A stretch of DNA of 64,000 nucleotides from Hermatobates lingyangjiaoensis (taxonomy: Eukaryota > Arthropoda > Insecta > Hemiptera > Hermatobatidae). The notes under the pieces were generated by a model. That model made no database searches and was not told the origin of the DNA. It saw only the letters and a list, made by a program, of their open reading frames with translations. Location of the stretch: positions 5,391,001 to 5,455,000 of the forward strand of contig JAPFBL010000254.1 of assembly GCA_026182355.1 (NCBI GenBank), written 5' to 3'. Positions within the stretch are counted from its first letter, which is position 1; every line of letters begins with the position of its first letter. Both the position numbers and the translations under genes were made by a program. Of this stretch, positions 43,750 through 53,885 are shown one piece after another.

Positions 43750-45484
43750 AGTATAGTGAATAATAAGAAATTTAGTGAGTTAATTTATGACCTATGCAAC
43801 CTAGATTTGAAAAAGTTTTTTTGAAAATTAGAAAAATTTTCTACCAAACTAAATAATGTAAAATCGGACATTTTTTTCAAATGTATGCATCCGAGAAGGA
43901 CTGCTCCGAAAGTTTACTAATATATAGATATATAAAGAAATATAATCACCTAAACAATAAATATAGTTTCTGGGGACTAAGTAACAAAATTATTAAAAAT
44001 TCTCAGTAAATTATGTCTTGATGTATATAATTTTTCATAATGAATTACAAATGCAATAGTTAGACAATGAAGGTGATAAATAACACTAAGAAATTAATAA
44101 AATGTGTTTAGAAGAAGGATTTACTCAGATTGTGTGATTGTGGGGGGGGGTTTGTCTTTATTTGACTTGAAGTAGAATAAGCAGTGATATAAGAATTAGC
44201 GGCGATTGCAATCTGTGGACGCTGCGGACTCCGGCAGACCCTCTCGAGGGCTGCCTGCCTCCAGAGCTGTCGATGCCATCAGCCTCCTACCACCCCCTCA
44301 CTGCCAATTACCGCCCAATATTTATAGCTCTATCAGTCATTATCACTACCTCCAACACACTCTCACCTTTCCAACATTTATTCACCTTTTAAATGATTAT
44401 TCTTTTTTTGTTAACACGAGATATATATCACAACGGCGGGGCTTTTAAGATCTTGGGAATTACAAAAATAACGTAAATAATCATTCTCAGCAAGATTTAA
44501 ATAATTTATAATAGTAATTTGGTAATGGACGCATGGTATATTAGCGTTCAGATTTCTCCGCAGATATTTTAAATAAGAAATTGTTTCCATTTTATTCAGT
44601 TAGGACTCATAAATTATGAACACATCCAACTTTCTTTATCATGCTTAAGTAGGGGTAAGGTTTTGCAACCTCAGATTATACAAAGCTGTTTAGTATAAAA
44701 TTACTGCAGGATATAATTTAAACTCGTTTTTTTTAAGTCTATATTTAGTATAAGTATTAAACGAAAGCAATATATATTTAAAAGATATAAAGAAATATAA
44801 AAATAAAGTGAAGGGAGCAGCTTATATGATTTATAAGTACCTTTAGATGTAGATATTATACTGCTTCTTATATGTATTACAATACTGCAAAGAAAAATAT
44901 TTATATAAATAACTATATCTCTTATTTTTAATGCCTTATGCAGTAGATTTCTTTTATTATAAATATGTTTTACGGTTTTAATTTGTTTGTTGGCTGTTTG
45001 TTTGAAGCTTTTATTTAAAGAAATTAAATGAATTTAGTATATTAAGCATTTGAACCAGATAAGAGGTGATTTTGTTGAAATATTGTTTTGAAGTTTGGTT
45101 TTTTTGACTTTCATTCCTTTACTCTACTCAAATCATCAAAGAGTCGTAAAAACCTGGTAAATTCCACGTCGACTAAAAACACATGTGCTGTATTTAAAAA
45201 ACAAATTATTTGAAGATATGGAAAGATGAATAGTTTTTTGCTGATATTACTATCTTTAAATGATTCGTGGGTATTTCCTACGATAGATTAGTGGAAAAGG
45301 CTAATTACATTTGAAACACTAAATTAAAACAGTCAAAAATAAATTGTTATTATAATTAAACGAACTATTCAAAACTAACCTAAAGTTCTCAAAAACTAAC
45401 AAACACAATTAACTCACTGTACTAAAAACCAATTCATCTAAGAATGTTCATTTCTTATAAACCACCGTCAGACTTCACTGAAAT
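43750..45484. other. Mostly unassigned; one GC-rich patch
   Basis: A GC-rich patch at 44200-44320 (gcggactccggcagaccc, cgagggctgcctgcctcc) opens an 80-codon frame without a recognised domain. The rest is AT-rich without features. Confidence 0.4.
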
Positions 45485-45550
45485 CAATTTAAAGAAAACA
45501 CAATATTGAACTCGTTAACAATCAAATGAGTTTTAGCTTTATTTGAATAT
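45485..45550 (-). repeat. R3 repeat fragment
   Basis: ttgaactcgttaacaatcaa on the plus strand is the complement of the R3 core ttgttaacgagtttgat. Confidence 0.4.
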
Positions 45551-45784
45551 GATATCAGAGAGTCGTAATATATTAAACTCTCCGGTAATATATTTTGAAC
45601 AAGTAGAAAACAAATGATTTTTTGTAACCTTATCCATTTCTTAATTATAACTAATGGTAATTATATTAACGGTAATATTTAATGGTATAGAATAATAACT
45701 ATGAATCATTATTCTGGGACGATCTGATATGTTATTATAATTAAACTGGAGGTCTGTAAATCATCTATGATGCAGTATATGATA

Positions 45785-46025
45785 CATCTGTACCATAAGG
45801 CCCATTTTTGGGTAAAATATTAATTTGATTCATCAAATGGTGTGGCTTCTAGCTTCCGACAAAATATTTTGGATACACACGTACCCAACCACCCATGAAA
45901 CACACACATAGACACAAAGTTAAAAATAGGTTTAGTGTACCTCAAAACATGTAAAGTTATCAAAATCTAGCGATAAATTTTTTCAGGACTGCTGTACTTT
46001 ACTTAGTACAGTGATAAAATCTTTA
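45785..46025 (+). repeat. Interspersed repeat R1, fragment
   Basis: gtaccataaggcccatttttg, gattcatcaaatggtgtggc, cacacacatagacac, gtacctcaaaacatgtaa, ttttttcaggactgctgtac follow the same order as 42350-42590. Confidence 0.5.
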
Positions 46026-47345
46026 TTCTCGTTTGACTATATTTCAGCATAAAGTTACCTATGGACTGAAACAAAAAGTATGCGCATATATCAGATAAGT
46101 CCATAATAAGATTTAATTTTAAGACCTATAAAATATCGTGGTTAGTGCAAAATGAAACTATAAAGGTAGAAGAAGGTCGGACGAGTGGTTGGCAGTGAGA
46201 TGGTTTTTTTTTTGTTGGAACATCTAAGTAAAGTGAAACTAGACTTGGAAGAGCCGTCTAAACGCCATAGGAACCGAAAACAGTTTCAGTTTATGTCTGT
46301 GTTAAAAGTCAAAGGAAGACGTGCGAGATAAATTAGCAGTAATTAAGATTTATTAATGTAGCTTCCGATAAATAAATACTAATTAACTTCAAAACTATTT
46401 GACATATGTAGGACATAACAATTTTATTGGTTAACTAATAAATATGAAATACATTTAATATAGATGTAAATTTAACATTTTAGTAGAAGTATGGAGCGAA
46501 AGAGTTCCTGTTCCGCTATTTAAGCTATTCATTTGGACCGTATCAAGATGTTTGGCTAACTATCAAAATGTCAAATAAAAATTAAGCCTGTTTGCTGTAT
46601 CATAATTAATAAGTTGTGTTTAACTCATTGCATAAGAATTAGTGGTATTCTAGGAGGATAATCAAAATGCAATGGAAAGTGGAACCTTACGAGTAATTAT
46701 GAAATAGACGCTTGGGTGTCTGAAACCAGTCTTAATAGCCCAGGCTTTCGTAGTCGCTTAAAGTAATTGCATCAATAAGCTTTTCATAAAGTATACATAG
46801 TGATATAGTCTGCTTTTGAAATATTTAGAATAATTTAATTTGAATATTTTTAATCGTAGCAAAATATGAATTATGTGAACTGAATATGTGAATGTAAATG
46901 TATTTTATAGCAGTTCCAGTATATTTTACTGTTTGAATGGATGAATGTTTAAAGTTGAGTCAAATAGATGTTAAATGTGAACTTTTCATCATTATAACAC
47001 TATCAATATAAACTAACAGCGAGTGAACAAACTTCAAAGCTGATTCACTCTAATTAACATAACTAATCCTGTATAAATCCTTGTATATTACTATATTTAT
47101 AATGGTGTTATTACGAAATCAAATGCAAAATATTCCTGAATAAATAAATAAATATTCCCGGAATTGTGAAAAATATATATTATATTATACTGATGTTCAT
47201 ATAAACAATTAGGAAAAAATGGTATAGATATAAATAATTCATTAAAAAGTCCACTTCGTACAATTCAAAGGGAGTTTTAGTGGTCTTTAAAATTAAGGAA
47301 TTTAACCCATAACGTTTTGCCATTTATTTTTTATTTGTTTGCCAC
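46026..47345. other. No recognisable feature
   Basis: AT-rich, without frames over 60 codons. Confidence 0.45.
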
Positions 47346-47349
47346 AATG

Positions 47350-47510
47350 ACGAGGGAGAGTCAGTAGTTTAGTCGGTAAGGTCACTGCCCAGGCCATGGA
47401 GGATTGCGTTCGAATCCCTTAACTCTTGGTTGTCATGATTTTGTATAGGCTCTTCCTTAAATACAAACTGTCATTAAAATAAATTTTGCATGAGGCAGTA
47501 CTGTCCAAAC
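47350..47510 (+). repeat. tRNA-derived SINE
   Basis: tagtttagtcgg at 47365-47376 matches a Pol III A box, and gttcgaatccc at 47408-47418 is a perfect tRNA B box, spaced as in a tRNA gene. An unrelated body (ttggttgtcatgattttg) follows. The whole is a different SINE family from those at 53.5 and 62 kb. Confidence 0.65.
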
Positions 47511-47613
47511 CTATTGGCTCTTCTGCACTTTAAGTACATAAAGCTTCAAAAATGGACCTAACAGACATCACCAAAATTTCCTTGTCTTTTTTCACGATTA
47601 CTATAGTTTAAAT

Positions 47614-47672
47614 CAGGCATGGGCAACCTGCGGCCCGCGGGCCATATGTGGCCCAACAGGAAAAAAAACATA
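47614..47672 (+). mobile_element. hAT-type transposon end
   Basis: caggcatgggcaacctgcgg, cccgcgggccatatgtggccc. A cag...caacctgcggcccgcgggcc start is characteristic of a group of non-autonomous hAT elements. Only one end is present, directly abutting an R1-like scrap. Confidence 0.55.
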
Positions 47673-47693
47673 TTTTATTATTTTACTAAAGAA

Positions 47694-47759
47694 GGGTTCG
47701 GTGAATGCGCATATGAAACTGGTTGGGGTTCGTTACCTCCCCAAGGTGTAGAACCACTG
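47694..47759 (-). mobile_element. hAT-type transposon end, second family
   Basis: Minus strand begins cagtggttctacaccttggg, then gaggtaacgaacccc. CAGTGGTTCT is the terminal inverted repeat start of many hAT elements. It differs from the end at 47614, so two different hAT insertions are fused here. Confidence 0.55.
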
Positions 47760-47764
47760 TTATA

Positions 47765-47842
47765 GACACACCAGCATGTCCATACAGCATATCAGTCATC
47801 GAAACTCTGGTCCACATCCTTCTAGAATGTAGCCTGTGGATC
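47765..47842 (+). pseudogene. LINE reverse transcriptase C-terminal knuckle fragment
   Basis: The plus strand reads TPACPYSISVIETLVHILLEC then SLW. This matches the C-x2-C-x(n)-ET--H-L--C zinc-knuckle pattern at the C-terminus of many non-LTR reverse transcriptases, with the second Cys replaced by Ser. The frame runs straight into the 15-bp repeat array. Confidence 0.6.
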
Positions 47843-47926
47843 ACCAGCGGCCTGGACACCAGCGGCCTGCACACCAGCGGCCTGGACACCAGCGGCCTGG
47901 ACACCAGCGGCCTGGACACCAGCGGG
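47843..47926 (+). repeat. 15-bp tandem repeat array
   Basis: Five complete units of accagcggcctggac from 47843 to 47917 (one unit with tgcac) plus a partial sixth. In the frame of the upstream RT fragment it encodes (TSGLD)n without stops. Interruptions are minimal, so expansion is recent relative to the decay around it. Confidence 0.9.
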
Positions 47927-48291
47927 TGGCACTCAGACTGACAGAAAGAAATTGACTTTCTCTCTTCATTACCGCATAATAGCTAAACATGTTTATAAAT
48001 ATTTCCTAGGAATTTCCCAGAGTTTTTCTTTGCAATTAAAGAGATCTGTTTGTATTATTATCATCATCACATTAAGTTACTGTTATTAGTACTATTACTA
48101 TTTTCATCATGGTCGTTGTTATTTAATCAGTAGTTTATTGTCATGCATGGTTAATAAACTAAGTTTGTTCACATTGAATAACAAACATTATTTTATAAAT
48201 TATTTAATATTTATATAGAACATGCATAAAAAATAAATATATAAAAAGCCTGGAAGAATGACAATACTCTGAGTCATTTTAGCCTTCTGTT
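47927..48291. other. No recognisable feature
   Basis: AT-rich spacer up to the next (TA)n tract. Confidence 0.45.
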
Positions 48292-48510
48292 ATATATATA
48301 TATATATATATATATATTATCAAACCACAATATGAAATGGGAAGCGGTCTTCATCAGAGTCAAAAACCCAACTAACTCAGGTTGGGTTTTTGACTCTGAC
48401 GAAGACCGCTTGTTACGTTTGAAAGGTCTTACTCTTTTTTTCCCATTTCATATTGTGGTTTGATCATTGATTGTTATTTCACGTGTTTATGTGAAATCTT
48501 GTTTATATAT
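48292..48510. repeat. (TA)n plus inverted pair of hammerhead-like modules
   Basis: (TA)n at 48292-48317, then arms 48318-48380 and 48380-48463 mirrored (atcaaaccacaatatgaaat, gcggtcttc, cagagtcaaaaaccc). The right arm holds CTGACGA, AGACCGC...GTTT, GAAA, GGTCTT; the left arm holds CTGATGA and AGACCGC but lacks about 30 bases including GAAA. The outer sequence (ttatttcacgtgttta, aatcttgt) matches the copy near 39030-39110. Confidence 0.8.
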
Positions 48511-50149
48511 ATAATATGAAGTAGAATATGCATTTATACGTATGCATAAAATGCATTTAATATATAGTTATTTATATGGACATATTATTGCAAATGACTC
48601 AAAGTGATGAAGCATTTTTTTTCCTTGGCTTTCTCACTTTATCATGAATTAGTTGCATTACTGCTTCAACCACTTATGCCTGAAAGAAAGGAAATTAATT
48701 ATTTCAATCCATGGGCTTGGTTTCAATAAATATCTTCTTTACGATGGCATAAATAAAACTGTATGACTGAAAGTATTGTAGGACTTATCTAATGAAGCAA
48801 CTGTGAATGCGATCCTAATTAAAGTGATAGCTATCAAAGGAGGCTTGTGTTGATCAAGGGTCGAATTGGTCAATTCTACTTGATAATATCTTGACCGTAT
48901 TAGGTTTAGGTGGGTCAGATCAAGTTGTTATAATAGTTTACTGGGTGGCCGCTATAACTGCAGGCAGAGTCCACTCGGAAAGTTGACCACTTGTGAAATC
49001 ACCAAAGAGTTGCTTCTAACATGTTAGAAAGCCTAACCATTACAAATACCATTCCAATTATGTTTTCTTTAATCTACATTTAAGTTTCCCGATTTTGAAT
49101 TATATCTAATTAACTCTTCCTATAATATCTTTCATACTATACCTTTCTCTAGCATGATTAATGTAAATGGCTTTTCTTCCGACCATCTTAAAAGTCTCCT
49201 CTTAAAAGATTATTAATGCTGTTAAAATTATATCTTTAAATTAATTAACTTATTAGTTTCTTGACGATAAACCTTTAGATTTAATATTCTAATTAATGAA
49301 ATAGGTTTTTAATCAATAGCCACTAATAAATAGTAAAATATTCTGTTTCTGCTTATGCTCTTTCTTATTTTATTTAAAGGTATTTTACTTTGAAACGTGA
49401 CTCTTTCAAATCACTCTTAGAACTGATGATGTCGGTTACTCATCATTTTAAAGTGGTGTTGAAGACACCGTAATTGACGTTGATAAATTAGGAAAATTAC
49501 TCTCTAATTTAAAAACTGTAAGATATTTCGTCTTGTATCCTGTTTTTGTGTTATAATTGAGTTAGTTTAAAGCTAATTGAATTAGGCTAACTTTATTTAT
49601 GAAATATAATCAGACAGTAAATTGATTATAGTAATTTAAGCAAGGAAAAATGGGAACAGTACCTGGGTATAGGCCAGCTATTCGAGGCAAAAATCTTCCG
49701 TAAATGGAATCACAGTGTAGCTTCATTTGTAACTCCCGTCTCTACACCACTTGCTAAGTTATTCTGGAGGTTCTTTTAAATTATATAGTTTATTAAGCCT
49801 TTCACTCCGTATATCCTATTTGATTTTGTGTTTTAAAAAAATTTTTAATTAAAAACTGAAGATCTGTTTATGGGCTGTAAATTATTATTATTCACCCATT
49901 ATTACTAATTATGAATTGAGTTATATATACTTATATTTAACTTTTTACTTTGCTATAAATAAAGTATAGTGAATATGAAAAAAAATTACTCTTGATACAG
50001 GATCCAAACAAACCTTTTGGGTGCGGTACCCCATGAATTAGTTTGGGTAGTTGGCTTGAGGAACCATGTCGAATTTAGTCTTAAACCATAATCCGACTGA
50101 CTTGAATTTGTAAGAAAAAATTATGGATGTTCAAACCACATGGGAATTG
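48511..50149. other. No recognisable feature
   Basis: AT-rich. No frame over 60 codons and no repeat partner noted. Confidence 0.45.
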
Positions 50150-50199
50150 TTTCAATAAATTATTATATGTAAATATGTAACCGGGGATTTTTTGCTTAA

Positions 50200-50545
50200 C
50201 AGAGAAATCATGTTAGGTGTAATTAGTATCATACGAAGAATGCAAACTCTGTCCTGAAGAAGCTGATGTAAATGCAAGGGGTCTAAAGGCAATTATGAAG
50301 TTGATTAAAGAATTTAAAATATATATTTGACTTTAGAAATGACAAAGGGAAACACAATAGGACTCAGTATATGTTCTCAGTGAGTACGAGCTCATGAGGT
50401 CGAGGCCTCACTTTAATAATAATAATGTTTTGCGTGTCTTTACTTGATTGTTTGATGTTACATCTACACGATCGATTGTCGATTAGTTTGATATTATGAT
50501 CAATAAGTTGAGTGTATGAGACACAACAGATTTTTCAAATAGCGA
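50200..50545 (+). mobile_element. LINE fragment with R3 tail
   Basis: Near 50226-50310 the plus strand reads YEECKLCPEEADVNARGLKA, keeping the C-x2-C of the RT C-terminal knuckle seen at 6008. R3 (tcgattagtttgatattatg, ataagttgagtgtatgagac) follows at about 50470-50535. The order and spacing match 5820-6400. Confidence 0.55.
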
Positions 50546-51084
50546 TAAAAATAAAAAATTTAAAAACAAAATTTATATTCTGATTTTTCATATATATAAT
50601 ATTGTACTTTTACATATCTAAGAATAAACATAGTATTATATATTTTACATATCTAATATATAATTAGACTTGTAAACAATATGCAGTTAGTATTCATGTT
50701 TTATGTAGTATTCAATTATTTTAAATTTTATTCATGAAAAGATAACCACTGTCATATATTTTTACTCAATGAAGAACCCTATATTTCACTCCTCTGTAAG
50801 GAAGCTTTAACTCCTATAAAAATGGTTTAATGTAAATTGAAGCACGAATTATATGCAATTGTGAAAATTAAACAATTATTTTCGATTAAATATCGAAATT
50901 ATTAAACGATATTATAAAATATCGTTTAATACTAAGATATTTGTTACAAATTATAAAAAAAAACTTCTGGACTGAAAGGTTTAATCAAAACCTGATTCGA
51001 AATCAAATCTGTTTTTAATTGTCCTCTTGTGTACCGGTATAGATATAGTTATAAAAAATTCTTTCGAAGGAGTTATTCGTCCAG
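50546..51084. other. No recognisable feature
   Basis: Very AT-rich, with a perfect-looking small hairpin around 50893-50930 (ttaaacgatattataaaatatcgtttaa). Confidence 0.45.
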
Positions 51085-51205
51085 GTGGTTAGAGGTCGTC
51101 TTATTAGTCAAATTTTGTTGATTGTGCACCTTGGAGTGGATGCAGAGGCGCGGGATGTCACCCTGTACGATATCAGGTACTCCTTAAAGATCCTTGTTTT
51201 ATTCT
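51085..51205 (+). repeat. SINE fragment, plus strand
   Basis: gatgcagaggcgcgggatg, cctgtacgatatcaggtac, tccttaaagatcc equal the complement of the SINE body at 53660-53715. The tRNA head, expected upstream, is only faintly visible (ggtggttagagg). Confidence 0.5.
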
Positions 51206-53544
51206 TGTATGGAAAGGTGCAAGTTAGAGCTCCCAAAAATAAACTCGGTAATGTGACCCACCTACACCTGTTTTGGCACCGATTATCAAATAAACCATAT
51301 ATAGTTAACAAATTTCAAACTGCACTAATTGTGAAAGCCTGTTTAACTCTGACTGTCTGAAAAAAAAACAAACTATTGTGTCATTCAACAGAAACACTTA
51401 AAAGCTTCTATTTTCCCATGCTCAGTTTGTTTTGAGGAGGCACTTTTAACGTTCATTCCATAATTATCATAAAGAGTCAAAACCAATTATTTTACATGAT
51501 TTTCAGAAAGTTGAAATATAGAAAATTTAGTTATCGTTACACTTATAAAAATGTAGCTTCAGACAATGTATGAATGGGAATATCAGGTACGACTGGAGAG
51601 ACTCTAACCTATACACCAACATGACCTTCAACTGTATTGCAGTTTTTTTTTATCCAGGTTTAATTTAAACTAGGTTTAATAAAACTGTTAAAACAAATTC
51701 TAGTTAAAAAGACGTGCGTTGCTAGTGAAAGAGATTTCATATATCTTTTATACATGGAACACCTAATGAAGTACTGTGTCATCATGTAGCAAATGGTAAC
51801 ACATCATTTCGCTAAACCAAACAGAATACGTGTTTCCATTGCAGACAGTATAATTGTAATATTTTATAGTCTATTTAGAGGGGAGCGTATTGTTGTTTAT
51901 GGATTCAGATCTTATATTTCACTTCCAGCTAGAAGAATTTATTAAACCGTGACCTATGACATTAATAGTTTACGGAAATAAAATTAATCTAAGTTATCTC
52001 TTATTTCAATACGCCTTTACCCATAATTATTAGCAGCAAGGAATGTCAATAAAACTAGAAGCAATCTATTTTACGTGCATTTATTTCCTTTACCTTTCCC
52101 AGCCTATATTTAAAGTCTTCATTACAACTATAAAACCTTGATTTTTCTTTCACATTAACATTCAAGGAATGAAATTCAAATGAAGCGATATGTTTTTCAA
52201 TGACTAGATGTTATTATTATCTGTTGTGTTGTTTCGGGATAATGAAATGCTTTAAAAGAACTGTGGACATTGAGTGGGGATAGAGAAATGGCTGTAATTA
52301 CTTCCTTTGAAGTCCTAAACAATTGACTCATTCTTACAAAACGCATTCGATGTACCGACACAGTTTTACTGAATACAAAAATTCTTCTAAAGTCCCCTCT
52401 AATTTCTATTTTTCCATAATTGTCCATAATGAATATTTATTGGTTCATATTGAATAAATAAAGCATTTATGAATGCTGTTTTTCATTTCAGTCAAGCCGA
52501 CATCATGAAAGATTTACCTCCATGAGCTTTTGAAATTTATTATATATGTTTTGTTAAACTTTTTATATTATAAAGTTAATTGCAAAAATATAGATAGACT
52601 ACTTCGTTAGCATTTTTAATTAATAATAATATTTTTTACAAACATTTCTACAAACTTAACGATGAAACTTTTTCATAGAAAGACATTTACAGAAATGTTG
52701 TTACAGAATCGTGAGTATTAAACCTTTATAAGCTGATGTTCTTCAAAGTAGATATCAATTTCAGATATTACGTAAGGTAAAGAAGTGAAATATCAAAACT
52801 CGCAATGCCGATATGGAGTCAAGAACAGTTATATTATGCTAATGAGCACGACTTGGCCGAGAAACACTTTTGCCTAATTATCCTTGCACTCATTATTTTA
52901 GTATTATGCAAAATTACATAACAACCTTCATTCCTACTTATATTATTTGTTTTCTTTTTCTTACAATGACTTAATAAAAAATTAAGTGCCTCTCTGTGAG
53001 TCCGGTTACTCTCAGAACTGACTAAATGAACATTTGATATAGAGGGATCTCATTTTTTTTAAATATTTCTGGTCAGATTTTGATATAAAAATATCTCGAT
53101 TAATTAGTTTATATATATTAAAAATGTTATTAATGCTTAAGAAATGAGGATTTTGGAATTTTTTTTGATAAGTTAACTATATATACTCTCTGTAAACTTC
53201 TTTTAAAATAAATTGGTTTTTTTTATTTATGAATATATTTTGTGTGAATACTGGAATTTTACGTTGCATTACTAGCACGAGTGAATACACAATGCATGCT
53301 TGCGCCATACATGAATAAAGTTGTATCCTTAATTAGGCCTTGACAAGTTCTTCGTGGTTGACGTTTTAGATCCGATCTACAAATCTGTCAAAGTTAAGCT
53401 ATAAAATATATAAACAACTGATAGTGAAATATTCAAATTAAAATATTTAAAACATAATCTATTTTACTGTCTACTACTTTTATTTGAGATTTGTTTCTTT
53501 ATTTCTGCATTTCTGAGCTATGAAAGTTTTTTTTTTTCATTGAG
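51206..53544. other. No recognisable feature
   Basis: AT-rich, 2.3 kb. Frames up to 76 codons carry no recognised domain. Confidence 0.45.
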
Positions 53545-53885
53545 GGTTGAGGGACTGACCAAGTCAGACCTCCGATGCTGATTCCTCCAGAGAATATTGC
53601 TTCTCCCATTGATTCTACATTGGGTGGTCTAAATTTTGCCTAACTCAAGTGTATTTAGAATAAGGGTCTTTAAGGAGTACCTGACATCGTCATAGGCTCG
53701 GGATTGAATGTTTAACGTCCTCTCCGAGTGATGACATGCTCTGATGTATTCACCTCCCACGTGAATAAATCGAGGGCCAGAGTGGGTATTATCACCAGTT
53801 ATGCACTTATCAACCTAAATAAAAGAAAAAAAAATCACCAGTTCAGGGGTGAGCATGTTACCACTATGCTCACCTGGCTCCTTTA
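53545..53885 (-). repeat. tRNA-derived SINE, decayed head
   Basis: The body (ctacattgggtggtctaaat, tttgcctaactcaagt, gtatttaga, taaggagtacctgacatcg, gggattgaatgtttaacg, cctctccgag, cacgtgaataaatcgagggcc) is nearly identical in order to 62017-62175. The head near 53840-53885 keeps the outline (caccagttcaggg, gagcatgttaccactatgc) but A and B boxes are degraded and about 45 bp is inserted at 53798-53842. Confidence 0.7.

Noticed and set aside
49400..49480. ctgatgatgtcgg near 49421 as a ribozyme core
   Set aside because: No GAAA at the right spacing and no complementary flanks.
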